From Apostichopus japonicus (lineage: Eukaryota > Echinodermata > Holothuroidea > Aspidochirotida > Stichopodidae), in the NCBI RefSeq assembly GCF_037975245.1, contig NC_092568.1, positions 6,238,501 through 6,302,500 on the forward strand: a stretch of 64,000 bases of DNA, in the 5' to 3' direction. Position 1 is the first letter of the stretch. The number at the start of each line of letters is the position of its first letter. The notes beneath the pieces are model-generated. The model saw only the letters and a program-made list of their open reading frames with translations, had not been told where the DNA came from and did not search any database. Both the position numbers and the translations under genes were made by a program. Below, in pieces: positions 51,201 to 60,689 of the stretch.

Positions 51201-54200
51201 TACAGCAATGACACTCTTAATAAAGAAAGTCCCCTTACAGTAAAGTAGTGTACAGCAATGACACTTTGAAGAAAGAAAGTCCCCTTACTGTAAAGTTGTA
51301 TACAGCAATGACACTCTTAATAAAGAAAGTCCCCTTACAGTAAAGTAGTGTACAGCAATGACACTTTTAATAAAGAAAGTCCCCTTACAGTAAAGTAGTG
51401 TACAGCAATGCCACTTTTAATAAAGAAAGTCCCCTTACAGTAAAGTAGTGTACAGCAATGACACTTTTAATAAAGAAAGTCCCCTTACTGTAAAGTTGTG
51501 TACAGCAATGACACTTTTTAGAAAGAAAGTCCGCTTTCATGGAGACTGAAACCATATGATCATGTTCATGTCCCATCAAGTGAGTATCACACATATATAT
51601 GTAACACAACAACACTGGTTCTCCACAGAAACTACCAAATTGCATACCTGAATTGCATACCTGAATTGCTCTGAATTGCATACCACTTCTAGATCAAATT
51701 TCTGTTGTGAGTTTCTCCAATGTCTAGCTTGCCCGTTCCTAAGGGATTTTGCGTAAGTTGCTATGGTAACAATTGAAAGACATTGCTTCCCATAAGTGCA
51801 CAAAATACCCATTGATTATTGTAGCTGTGTTACATTAGAGACAATATTTAGTTACTTACATTTATCTAATGGTTGTGGTACAGAGCCCTCTCTGAACGGT
51901 GTGTGGTCATCCACCAGAGCAATCGTTAGGTTAGGATGCCAATGGGATAAAATTTGTACTGGCCCTTCTGTTTCAGCACTCTGCAACAAACAGGCAATAG
52001 AACAACAATTCAAAATATGAGCATTGAAAAGGATGTTACCTTTCAAAGGATTGGTGAAAATCAGAGTAACTATGAAACATTTGTCCAAAATAACTCAACT
52101 GTATGAGCAATCATGACTCACTGTTTCCAACGTATGATACAAATAGAAGTACAATGAGCCTTGCCCCTGATGTAGACTGATCCCTGTCAAAGATACATAC
52201 TGATCCCTGCCCCTGATGTAGACTGATCCCTGTCAAAGATACATACTGATCCCTGCCCCTGATGTAGACTGATCCCTGTCAAAGATACATACTGATCCCT
52301 GCCCCTGATGTAGACTGATCCCTGCCCATGATGTACAATGATCCCTGTCAAAGATACATACTGATCCCTGCCCCTGATGTAGACTGATCCCTGCCCCTGA
52401 TGTAGACTGATCCCTGTCAAAGATACAGACTGATCCCTGCCCCTGATGTAGACTGATCCCTGCCCCTGATGTAGGCTGATCCCTGCCCATGATGTACAAT
52501 GATCCCTGTCAAAGATACATACTGATCCCTGCCCCTGATGTAGACTGATCCCTGTCAAAGATACATACTGATCCCTGCCCCTGATGTAGACTGATCCCTG
52601 TCAAAGATACATACTGATCCCTGCCCCTGATGTAGACTGATCCCTGCCCATGATGTACAATGATCCCTGTCAAAGATACATACTGATCCCTGCCCCTGAT
52701 GTAGACTGATCCCTGCCCCTGATGTAGACTGATCCCTGTCAAAGATACAGACTGATCCCTGCCCCTGATGTAGACTGATCCCTGTCAAAGATACATACTG
52801 ATCCCTGCCCCTGATGTAGACTGATCCCTGCCCATGATGTACAATGATCCCTGTCAAAGATACATACTGATCCCTGCCCCTGATGTAGACTGATCCCTGT
52901 CAAAGATACATACTGATCCCTGCCCCTGATGTAGACTGATCCCTGTCAAAGATACATACTGATCCCTGCCCCTGATGTAGACTGATCCCTGCCCATGATG
53001 TAGACTGATCCCTGTCAAAGATACATACTGATCCCTGCCCCTGATGTAGACTGATCCCTGCCCCTGATGTAGACTGATCCCTGTCAAAGATACAGACTGA
53101 TCCCTGCCCCTGATGTAGACTGATCCCTGCCCCTGATGTAGACTGATCCCTGCCCATGATGTACAATGATCCCTGTGCAAGATACAGACTGATCCATGCC
53201 CATGATGTAGACTGATCCCTGCCCAAGATACAGACTGATCCCGGTCCAAGTTACAGACTGATCCCTGCCCCTGATGTAGATTGATCCCTGCCCCTGATGT
53301 AGGCTGATCCCTGCCCATGATGTACAATGATCCCTGTGCAAGATACAGACTGATCCATGCCCATGATGTAGACTGATCCCTGCCCAAGATACAGACTGAT
53401 CCCGGTCCAAGATACAGACTGATCCCTGCCCCTGATGTAGACTGATCCCTGCCCCTGATGTAGGCTGATCCCTGCCCATGATGTACAATGATCCCTGTGC
53501 AAGATGCAGACTGATCCATGCCCATGATGTAGACTGATCCCTGCCCAAGATACAGACTGATCCCGGTCCAAGATACAGACTGATCCCTGCCCCTGATGTA
53601 GGCTGATCCCTGCCCCTGATGTACAATGATCCCTGTGCAAGATACAGATTGATCCCTGCCCATGATGTAAACTGATCACTGTCCCTGGTGTAGACTGATC
53701 CCTGCCCCTGATGTCGACTGATCCCTGCCCCTGATGTAGACTTATCCCTGCCCCAGATGATCACTTTCCATGACATAAAGATTCTTCTTTCTTATTACAA
53801 CCACTTCACTATTATGCTACAGATAAGTCAATCATAGTACAAATCTCTCTTCTATGACTAACCTTGATTAAATCAGGACTTGCATCAGTCTCTCCTGTCA
53901 GTAAATTCTTTGTCTTGAGGTATTTCCTCTTCTTGAATTTATTGAGTTCTTTAAAGGTAAAATAAATATGGCATAAATGCATTGTGTGCTGGATACAGTA
54001 CAATGAATTTTAAATGTTGACTGACAAGGCATTGCACAGATTAATGAGAAACACAAAATTAAAGTTAACCAAAGAAGCAGGATTGTGAAATAACCAAGCA
54101 GAAAGACTGTCAAATAACCAAGCAGAGGACTGTCAAATAACCAAGCAAGACTGTGAAATAACCAAGCAGAGGATTGTCAAATAACCAAGCAGAGGACTGT

Positions 54201-57200
54201 CAAGTAACCAAGCAGAAGGACTGTCAAATAACTAAGCAGGACTGTCAAATAACTAAGCAGGACTGTCAAATAACCAAGCAGAGGACTATCAAATAACTAA
54301 GCAGGACTGTCAAATAACTAAGCAGAAGGACTGTCAAGTAACCAAGCAGAAGGACTGTCAAATAACCAAGCAGAAGGACTGTGAAATAACCAAGCAGAGG
54401 ACTGTCAAGTAACCAAGCAGAAGGACTGTGAAATAGCCAAGCAGAAGGACTGTCAAATAACCAAGCAGAAGGACTGTCAAATAACCAAGCAGAAGGACTG
54501 TCAAATAACCAAGCAGAAGACTGTCAAATAACCAAGCAGAGGGACTGTCAAATAAATAACCAAGCAGAAGTACTGTCAAATAACTAAGCAGAGGGAATGT
54601 CAAATAACCAAGCAGAGGACTGTCAAATAACCAAGCAGAGGACTGTCAAATAACCAAGCAGGACTGTCAAATAACCAAGCAGAGGACTGTCAAGTAACCA
54701 AGTAGAAGGACTGTCAAATAACCAAGCAGAAGGACTGTGAAATAACCAAGCAGAGGACTGTCAAGTAACCAAGCAGAAGGACTGTGAAATAGCCAAGCAG
54801 AAGGACTGTCAAATAACCAAGCAGAAGAATGTCAAATAACCAAGCAGAGGGACTGTCAAATAAATAACCAAGCAGAAGTACTGTCAAATAACTAAGCAGA
54901 GGGAATGTCAAATAACCAAGCAGAGGACTGTCAAATAACCAAGCAGAGGACTGTCAAATAACCAAGCAGAAGGACTGTCAAATAACCAAGCAGAAGGACT
55001 GTCAAATAACCAAGCAGAAGGACTGTCAAATAACCAAGCAGAGGACTGTCAAGTAACCAAGCAGAAGGACTGTCAAATAACCAAGCAGAAGGACTGTCAA
55101 ATAACCAAGCAGGACTGTCAAATAACCAAGCAGAAGGACTGTCAAATAGCCAAGCAGAGGACTGTCAAATAACCAAGCAGGACTTGGTTATTTGATATTC
55201 ATGGCCAATTACAATGCCTTCATATGATTGGGATAATATTTACAGTCCTTACAGAATCAAACCACTCCAGAGATGTCATACTCACGTTTTGTTATAGAAA
55301 ATGTGTATTTCTTTGAGTATTTGCCCTTCTTACTTGGATCTGGTGAGTAATTAACCTTTGTGAAGTATACATGTGCATAAATGCTGCCATTGTTCATCAT
55401 AGCCTATGAAAGGAAAGAGAATCAAGTGGTTTTTAGAGTAAACAGAATACATTAACATAATTAGTGAGGAGGAATGCATATTCCACTCTCATGTGACAAC
55501 AAATCTTGGAGATCATACACAAAAATGGTATTTGTCAGGGGATAGAGGACACAGGGCTACATTGATACAAGGTTCACAAAATAACCGTCCTAACTTGGAA
55601 CTTGTTATACCATATCTTAAACTGCATAACAATGTCAGCAAACGTACTGAAAGAGATCAATAGTAATACAAAGTATTAGTATAGCTTAATGATGGCCAAG
55701 GTGAGAGAAATTTACAATGGCTCCATGATAACCCATTCCTGTGATGATCACATATACACACTATATCACATATACAACAAGTATACACACTGGTATAGAT
55801 TAAGTATTCTCTTTTGACCAAGTGTTTAGTAAAGTTCAAGGAAGGCTGTTATCTTTACTGCCATCTGGGCTCCAGTGATGGCCATTTAACAGCCATACCT
55901 GACTGACTAGAGTGTACTGGGGCATCTGAACATAAATACTGAGGGAGGTAAAGAAACCCATCTCAGTATCACTGTACATGTACAGCAACTGTCATGAATA
56001 TATTCTATGCAATCAACAATTAAAAAATTAACCATATTTCTTAATGGACAAACCAGAATAACCCACCCAGATTCTGTATATCCACTGCATAGCAACAGGT
56101 CAACGACATTAACTGACACATACCTCATTAGAAGTCACACATACCTCATTAGAAGTCACACATACCTCATACAATACCTCATCAATACTCACACATAACT
56201 CATTAGAAGTCACACATACCTCTTCAGAAGTCACACATACCTAATTAGAAGTCATACATACCTCATTTGAAGTCATACATACCCCATAATTAGTAGTCAC
56301 ACATACCTTATACAATACCTCATGAGAAGTCACACATACCTCATACAATACCTCATCAATAGTCACACATACCTCATTAGAAGTCACACATACCTCATTA
56401 GAAGTCATACAAACCTCATTAGAAGTCACACATACCTCATACAATACCTCATCAATAGTCACACATACCTCATTAGAAGTCACACATACCTCATTTGAAG
56501 TCACACATACCTCATTAGAAGTCATACAAACCTCATTAGAAGTCACACATACCTAATACAATACCTCATCAATAGTCAAACATCACTCATTGGTAGTCAC
56601 ACATACCTCATTAGTAGTCACACATACCTCAGTGGCTGGAATAACATCAGTGTATGTCACAGACCCATCACCATTAGGACCACTTGTCCAGTCACCATAC
56701 TCAAGGTTGTCATATTCCCAAAAGAGTTTATCTGGATTAGTGAAATCACTGAAAAATTCTTCTTCTGAGATGAAAACTTTCATATCCTGTGAAAATAAAG
56801 AAACAGTAAGAAGTGAGTGCCTACTTAATATTTTTCATACGACCAAGGATTACTTACACATCCTCATAAAAGAGCATTCACAATCGAAAGCATCAAACCC
56901 AATCATCAATTCTGAAATATTTTTGAACATTTTGTGTCTTCACAGGTTCTATATTATTTGGTACTGCAACATGACAAAAAAGAAAATCAGACATGAAAAT
57001 AAGAAAATACTAAACAACAAGTACTTAACCATGAGGTTTTCTCCCAGTACTTCTTACATGAGTTACTTTCTCACAGACTCACAGCAATCTTCAAAGGTTT
57101 TATATTCTCATTGCTTGATAAAGAAAAGTGCATATAGTACAGACCACATTAATGCTATTACTGACCAAAAGTGTTCCTTTATCAAATAAATTCACTCCAA

Positions 57201-58352
57201 CTTTAACATTTGCTGGGGCTTCTCCTTCCTTCCCTGGCTCTGTTGTTGGTGATGTACCTCTTTTGAATAAATTCATGATCATGTAGAAAACAAAAATGCG
57301 AAATGCAACGCTTTTGAGGGTCTGCCACACAGTTTGCTGAGGTTGTTGCTGGGGTTGTGCTGCACCATCTTGGTTTGGCTGATAAAAATAAAGAAAGAAA
57401 GAATGAAGAATAGAAAGAACTAGCTAAAAGATTCCTTTAGTCATAAAAATGAATTGTACTTATTCTTCTAAGAGATAATGATCTTTCTTGCAATGCCATG
57501 AATATTATATTGTTTACAAACCAAACAAACTTTCTATTTTCATTTATAATAATTCTCATCATAATTAGTAATGTAAATACATGTCAGCATTGGAAGATAT
57601 TAAGATCATTTAGAAATAAGTGTTAGTATGAGTGACTTTTATAACAGTGGTAAATACTTTCAAGTAAAATGAATGGATTGGAATGGAGTGAGAATTTAAA
57701 GATTTGGGGAAATAAGAGGTGTGATAGGTCATTACTCCTTAGAAAATATAAGAATGATTAATCTAATATTTTTTCTGCACTTCTTGACTTACTTTGATGA
57801 ACTAAATGTAATAAAATATGCTATAATACAACCCTTCTAGTATTACCCAACATTCATTTCATACAAATCAATATTCTTATATAGCAGGTTCTGTGGTTTA
57901 GCAGTACCCTTCAATAGTTTCACTGTAGCAATTTTGTTTGTTTTGTTGAAGGCTGCGTATAAAGGCCTACCGTAGGACTAAAGTAAACTTGTGTATGTAA
58001 AGGTAGTCATAATTTAACATTCAGTTTCTAATGAAGCTAGACTTGTATTACTCATTAGGCACACTTTAATTTAGGGAACACAAAAAATTAACTGTACTGT
58101 TCTATATTAAATGAAGCCGAGGCCTAGGGCCTATATCAATTATCATGTGCAAAACAATGACCTATGCCTAGGATAAAGTTTCTATGCTGTTGCAGCACGA
58201 TAGGATATGATGTCATGAATTTTAGAAGTTGAAACAAAGCTTCAATAATTTATTGAGCAAGCCCGTTTGCTAGATATCTTTCAAAATACCTGTTCCACTG
58301 CACCGTTTCCATCATCCGGTACAACAATTTGACTTGCCTCAGTACTCGCCAT
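45017..58352 (-). CDS. CLPTM1: CLPTM1 homologue, complete, 14 coding exons
   Basis: This is cleft lip and palate transmembrane protein 1, a multi-pass ER membrane protein. In vertebrates CLPTM1 retains GABA-A receptors in the ER, and its paralogue CLPTM1L is a glycolipid scramblase in GPI-anchor synthesis (family knowledge). Fourteen exons with GT-AG sites join in one frame to 631 residues plus stop; human CLPTM1 is about 669. Hallmarks run in order: an N-terminal membrane segment (FRIFVFYMIMNLF), YGDWTSGPNGDG, YFTKVNYSPDP, LLTGETDASP, LSHWHPNLTIALVDDHTP, GDYYPIIFVNDYWNL, FWNNRKSLEGLSVRSVFFGV, WYSFVLNMLYGFLLTFG, PQLFINYKLKSVAHLPWRML, FIDDIFAFVI and a hydrophilic tail ending in KKND. The length and the WTSG motif favour CLPTM1 over CLPTM1L. 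Introns 3, 4, 5, 6, 11 and 12 contain tandem arrays. The start is the only early in-frame ATG. Confidence 0.97.
45634..45801 (-). CDS. CLPTM1: CLPTM1 exon 13
   Basis: The exon enters in phase 1 and encodes residues 507-562 plus one base: GFIMMTPQLFINYKLKSVAH, LPWRMLTYKALNTFIDDIFA and FVIRMPTMYRIGCLRD. The acceptor is TTCTCAG|GGTTT. Its first 21 bases (45781-45801) are copied with the acceptor in each unit of the adjacent 58-bp array. Confidence 0.97.
45781..46480 (-). repeat. 58-bp array carrying the exon 13 splice acceptor
   Basis: About 12 units of 58 bases run from inside CLPTM1 exon 13 into intron 12. Each unit contains, in the sense direction, an intronic A/T-rich part ending TTTGTATTCTCAG and then a copy of the first 21 bases of exon 13 (GGTTTATCATGATGACAC...). 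The five units nearest the exon (45781-46070) are identical; those further off are increasingly mutated and shortened. The period changes the frame, so a transcript spliced to the nearest decoy would enter exon 13 out of frame. Confidence 0.95.
46653..46788 (-). CDS. CLPTM1: CLPTM1 exon 12
   Basis: The exon encodes residues 462-506 plus one base. It carries FKYLSWLLYPLLGCYAVYAL and LYQEHKGWYSFVLNMLYGFL, two membrane segments of the core. The donor is TTTTG|GTAAGT. The following intron contains the acceptor-bearing 58-bp array. Confidence 0.96.
46824..47295. repeat. composite repeat with nested GATCCTACTAGGATC palindromes
   Basis: This lies in CLPTM1 intron 11. Four copies of a roughly 60-base block (AACCAACAGGCAGTG..ACTGA..GATAAACACCTTCA) are separated by variable runs of 15-base near-palindromes such as GATCCTACTAGGATC and GATCCTGCTAGGATC. 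Confidence 0.85.
47447..47542 (-). CDS. CLPTM1: CLPTM1 exon 11
   Basis: The exon has 32 codons in phase 0 (residues 430-461). It encodes FDRNEMLFGFIPKLTFTDKE followed by SYTASATKEYDM. It corresponds to the loop before the YLSW membrane segment of the family (IFPRLSFKDKSTYIESSTKVYDDMA). Confidence 0.93.
48089..48279 (-). CDS. CLPTM1: CLPTM1 exon 10
   Basis: The exon encodes residues 366-429 and ends in phase 0. It carries IQFWNNRKSLEGLSVRSVFF, GVFQSLVVLLYIMDN (a membrane segment) and VGVFVGLLIDCWKITK (a membrane segment). This is nearly invariant in animals and the strongest evidence for the gene. Confidence 0.97.
49264..49357 (-). CDS. CLPTM1: CLPTM1 exon 9
   Basis: The exon encodes residues 335-365 plus one base. 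It carries DTNPYLLGLTFVVSIVHSVF followed by EFLAFKN, the first hydrophobic segment of the C-terminal membrane core. The acceptor is TTTTCAG and the donor is AATG|GTGAGT. Confidence 0.95.
49973..50117 (-). CDS. CLPTM1: CLPTM1 exon 8
   Basis: The exon enters in phase 2 and ends in phase 0 at residue 334. It encodes ELTLELTFTPMSLMKLQFYA with AAQTMKNQW, then a glycine/acid-rich loop (GGQGDDEEEDGLK). The family has the same order: a beta-rich stretch, LYAAQ, then an acidic loop before the membrane core. Confidence 0.93.
50854..50950 (-). CDS. CLPTM1: CLPTM1 exon 7
   Basis: The exon encodes about residues 254-285 plus two bases. It carries YNGDYYPIIFVNDYWNLNSD and YMPINQTTP; the family has GDYYPIIYFNDYWNL and YYPIN. 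The acceptor (GTTTGAAG|TG) is weaker than the others and was chosen because it keeps the frame; the donor is CTCC|GTAAGT. Confidence 0.92.
51085..51530. repeat. 50-bp minisatellite, about 9 units
   Basis: This lies in CLPTM1 intron 6. TACAGCAATGACAC recurs at 50-base spacing (51151, 51201 and on), each time followed by AAAGAAAGTCCCCTTAC. Units with CAGTAAAGTAG and with CTGTAAAGTTG alternate in part. Confidence 0.95.
51860..51980 (-). CDS. CLPTM1: CLPTM1 exon 6
   Basis: The exon encodes residues 214-253 plus one base, from acceptor TTGTTGCAG to donor AAAT|GTAAGT. It carries ILSHWHPNLTIALVDDHTPF and GSVPQPLDK, among the most conserved stretches of CLPTM1. NLT is a possible N-glycosylation sequon. 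Confidence 0.96.
52150..53765. repeat. 23-bp minisatellite, about 70 units, two-type higher order
   Basis: This fills most of CLPTM1 intron 5. Two 23-base unit types, CTGATCCCTGCCCCTGATGT-AGA and CTGATCCCTGTCAAAGATAC-ATA, alternate in longer blocks that are themselves repeated, with a third type (CCATGATGTACAATG) and diverged CCAAGATACAG units at the right. In the sense direction one type reads TATCTTTGACAG|GG, an acceptor-like motif. The 269-codon open frame here is produced by the repeat. Confidence 0.97.
53863..53948 (-). CDS. CLPTM1: CLPTM1 exon 5
   Basis: The exon encodes residues 185-213, entering in phase 1 and leaving in phase 0. It encodes LNKFKKRKYLKTKNLLTGET followed by DASPDLIK, matching INKYKRRRFQKTKNLLTGET of the family. 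Both flanking introns are almost filled by 23-bp-type arrays. Confidence 0.95.
54085..55190. repeat. variable 18-25-bp minisatellite, about 48 units
   Basis: This fills most of CLPTM1 intron 4. Units are variants of GGACTGTCAAATAACCAAGC followed by AGAA, AGA, AGG or nothing, so the length varies. A block of about 350 bases (54361-54600 region) is repeated with few changes at 54714-54910, showing a higher-order duplication. In the sense direction each unit reads GGTTATTTGACAG|TCC. Confidence 0.96.
55286..55403 (-). CDS. CLPTM1: CLPTM1 exon 4
   Basis: The exon encodes residues 146-184 plus one base, from acceptor CATAG|GCTATG to donor AAAC|GTGAGT. It carries NNGSIYAHVYFTKVNYSPDP, which matches the QNGSIYIHVYFTKSGFHPDP block of vertebrate CLPTM1. 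NGS is a possible glycosylation site in the soluble domain. Confidence 0.95.
56108..56628 (-). repeat. 21-bp array carrying the exon 3 splice donor
   Basis: About 24 units of 21 bases begin at the end of CLPTM1 exon 3. In the sense direction each unit is GAG|GTATGTGTGACT followed by TCTAAT or a variant, so it repeats the donor of exon 3 itself. The unit is seven codons long; the first two copies stay open in frame (VCVTTNE twice) before a TGA, so only one extra donor (exon end at 56607) would be productive. Some units have lost the site (GAGTGATG) or gained insertions (GAGGTATTGTAT). Confidence 0.95.
56628..56786 (-). CDS. CLPTM1: CLPTM1 exon 3
   Basis: The exon encodes residues 93-145, both ends in phase 0. 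It carries KVFISEEEFFSDF and LEYGDWTSGPNGDG, the most recognisable block of the soluble domain. It ends GAG|GTATGTGTGAC. This donor is the first unit of the 21-bp array that fills the start of intron 3: the next unit offers an identical GAG|GTATGTG donor 21 bases on (exon end 56607), which would add seven residues, VCVTTNE, in frame. Confidence 0.93.
57166..57378 (-). CDS. CLPTM1: CLPTM1 exon 2
   Basis: The exon encodes residues 22-92, both ends in phase 0. It begins with a glutamine-rich stretch (QPQQQPQQ), followed by VWQTLKSVAFRIFVFYMIMNLFKRG, the first hydrophobic segment (about residues 43-59), and then VGVNLFDKGTLL at the start of the large soluble domain. The donor is TTTTG|GTCAGT. Confidence 0.95.
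58290..58352 (-). CDS. CLPTM1: CLPTM1 exon 1 (start)
   Basis: The exon has 21 codons, MASTEASQIVVPDDGNGAVEQ, ending in phase 0 at CAG|GTATTT. It is short and hydrophilic, as expected for the cytosolic or lumenal N-terminus before the first membrane segment. No other ATG is in frame before the splice. Confidence 0.9.
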
Positions 58353-58714
58353 ACTAGCGTTACAAGAAGTTTTTCTTGTGAAAACAATCGTCCTGAATAG
58401 CTGAGTAGTATGTTCTGATATGTATAGCTTGTGTGGTGTATGCTGTTCGTAGAGTATAGGCTAGGCACTTATAGTACTTTATACTTGTATAGGCTTTAGT
58501 GTATTTTACATATGATGTCACATGCTGTACACCGCAGGTTTCGACATCGCACATAAGTATCATGCACCGTAAATACCGAGTGTTTCATGAAAACGCAAAC
58601 GACCAGTTTGCTGCCCTCGCTCAGGTGATTACCAAAAACAGAGCTGTATATAACATATGACTGGCCGAAACGTTCTTCAAACCATGGAGCTATATGGCGG
58701 GCCATCAGTTTCAA
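58353..58714. other. CLPTM1 5' flank
   Basis: This contains the probable 5' UTR and promoter of CLPTM1. No TATA box or recognised element could be assigned. Confidence 0.4.
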
Positions 58715-58875
58715 AGTCTCGAATTAAACTGGTATAAGCCAATTTAAATCGACAATTAACCAGTTTAAATTGATGATATGTCAATTTAAATCGGTAGAAG
58801 CCAATTTAAGCTGCTAAAAACTGATATGTGTCGAAGGAAATTAGTATATGTCGAATTAAATCGGTATATGTCGAT
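58715..58875. repeat. degenerate short repeat, AATTTAAATCGGTA type
   Basis: About seven imperfect copies of a 20-22-base unit such as TCAATTTAAATCGGTA with ATATGTCG or AGAAGCC linkers. TTTAAA cores give it partial dyad symmetry. It lies 0.36-0.52 kb upstream of the CLPTM1 start. Confidence 0.75.
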
Positions 58876-60119
58876 TCCCCACGATTTGAGCCATTCCGTA
58901 ATAGTAATTTAGTCACTTTCCAAGGCCGCTAGAGCACAGGCATCTCCTAACCAACATATGGTAGCTGATGGCTTGGGCCGGCTAGTACAGCACATTCAAC
59001 TTTTGCCACCATGAGTGTTTATATTTGAGCTAGAACAGCTCGAAGGTTAGTATCGTGCTCCATAATCCGTCTGCCAGATCTCGCTACGGAATCGTCTTGT
59101 TTCACTCAGGAATGCTTTAAAGGTCTACGGTAAAGACCCCAACTATAGCAAGCTATCGTGGAAAAGTTTGTTGAGATTACTTAATCGACCTGCCTTAGTC
59201 GTAAAATGACCTATTTTAAATAATTAGTCTGCAACGCCTGCCACATATTTTTTTTTTTTATATGAGGGTCTTTGTGTGAACGTGTATGATTAACTACACT
59301 GTAGACATGAACATATTTCCACACAGAGTTACACAAAGAGCTTAATGGTGTTAAGAAGCTATGCAGGTTAATTGTGGAGCCTGGGGTCGATTTACGACCG
59401 TGGCAAGTCGATTACCGTAATCACAAAACTTTCTAGCTATAGCGTGCTATAATTCGAGCCAATAAAGCAGATCTTTAAATCATCTTCATTCAAAAGTTTT
59501 GAACCATCAGTAGTTTATTTCATCCTCTACACACCCAAGAATGAAGAAAATATTATGATGACTAAGGAAATGCCAACAATTCACTGTAATAGATCACTTT
59601 CGATCTATCTTCCCTCCCAGGCGGATGTGCACTACTCTAAGTGCGTTACATAAACGAATAAGTACGTGAACTGATCGGACTGGGCTAAGCCCAACTCCTA
59701 CAGAATTTGGATATTTCTCTTTAGAATTTGGGTTAACGACAACTAGAATTTGGTAACTAAAAATATATATATAGAAAAGGAGTGATGTAATGTAGATAAG
59801 ACGAGCACCTTATCTTACGCGTTGTTTCCTTCCTTTTTTTTCTTGAGATTTTTGGAATGCGAGCAAGGAGACTAATTAATAGGGAGGGGAAGGGCGTGGA
59901 AGGCTGCCCCTTCCCTTGTCGGAAATCTTGGAGAGGATTATTCGCACCCCAGCCGATGACTGTGATGTTTATACTCTACCCACCGGGTTCCTAGAGTCCT
60001 AAAGGTCCTTAGGGGCCACCCGTCACCCACCACCCTCTGTCAGAGCCGAGGCCTCCTTCCACGAAAGAAAGTTTAGTAAATCAAGGCTACTTTAATTCTG
60101 TTGGATTTTAACTTAGAGT
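58876..60119. other. head-to-head intergenic region, no feature seen
   Basis: Contains a T tract at about 59250-59258 and a purine-rich stretch near 59880-59900. Nothing else recognised. Confidence 0.5.
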
Positions 60120-60149
60120 GGGTACTTGTAATAAGATAGTCAAGGAGGA

Positions 60150-60405
60150 GTTTTTTCTTTATCAGGGATCATGAAGTAGATTGTTTTTAAGCAGCTTGGT
60201 GTTAAATTTATGTATAATTATATCAATAATGGATATTTTGACAATTTCATAAAGTTGTTTATTGGTGATGTACCTATTATGGCAGAAGCGGTAAGCATAG
60301 TTATGGATAGTGTTAAGTTTACTGAAGTTTGGGGCACTAAGAAAAGCGAAACTGCCATAATAACGGTTTGAATTTGGCATTTTAAGTCGCATTGATAACA
60401 AGCAC
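60150..60405 (-). pseudogene. possible LINE ORF2 C-terminal fragment
   Basis: A 79-codon minus-strand frame contains YYGSFAFLSAPNFSKLNTIH and ITNKQLYEIVKISIIDIIIH. The order (Y.G...SAP..KL..I.N...R, then a helical tail) resembles the end of some LINE reverse transcriptase proteins. No catalytic part is present, and a poly-C run (60411-60427) precedes it. The assignment is tentative. Confidence 0.35.
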
Positions 60406-60589
60406 CCTGAACACCCCCCCCCCCCCCTATGCCACTTGTTATTCCTTATACTAATGATGTTTCATCCGTTTTCTGATCTGTCCATAGAAATTGAACCTAC
60501 TTCAATTTCTATGGGTCTGTTATATTTCAAAGATATTCCACCTTATAGTTTATACAGCGTTGGATACCTGAGTTTCAAACAACCGCGTG

Positions 60590-60606
60590 CCGCAATGCAT
60601 TCTGGG
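60590..60606. promoter_or_regulatory. candidate ZNF143/THAP11-like promoter site
   Basis: CCGCAATGCATTCTGGG lies 84-100 bases upstream of the first ATG of the lysine-rich protein gene. Its complement, CCCAGAATGCATTGCGG, resembles the right part of the vertebrate ZNF143/THAP11 promoter motif (CCCA..ATGCA). The surrounding 150 bases are richer in CpG than the rest of the window. Function in this organism is inferred. Confidence 0.35.
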
Positions 60607-60689
60607 TTCTAAATTAGAGCTAATGCAAAACGCGTGAACTGCGCAAACAGCAGACGACTCAGAAGGGAAGCAGACGGAATAGTTCCACT

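Noticed and set aside
52854-53663. A 269-codon minus-strand open frame, the longest in the window
   Set aside because: It is generated by the 23-bp minisatellite of CLPTM1 intron 5; several frames are open for the same reason, and the product is a simple repeat (GRDQSTSGAGIS).
52150-55190. CRISPR-like arrays of regularly spaced repeats
   Set aside because: There are no unique spacers, the units are contiguous, and the DNA is from an intron-bearing animal gene.
56590-57189. A 199-codon plus-strand frame
   Set aside because: It runs antisense across CLPTM1 exons 2 and 3 and the intron between; the protein similarity is all on the other strand.
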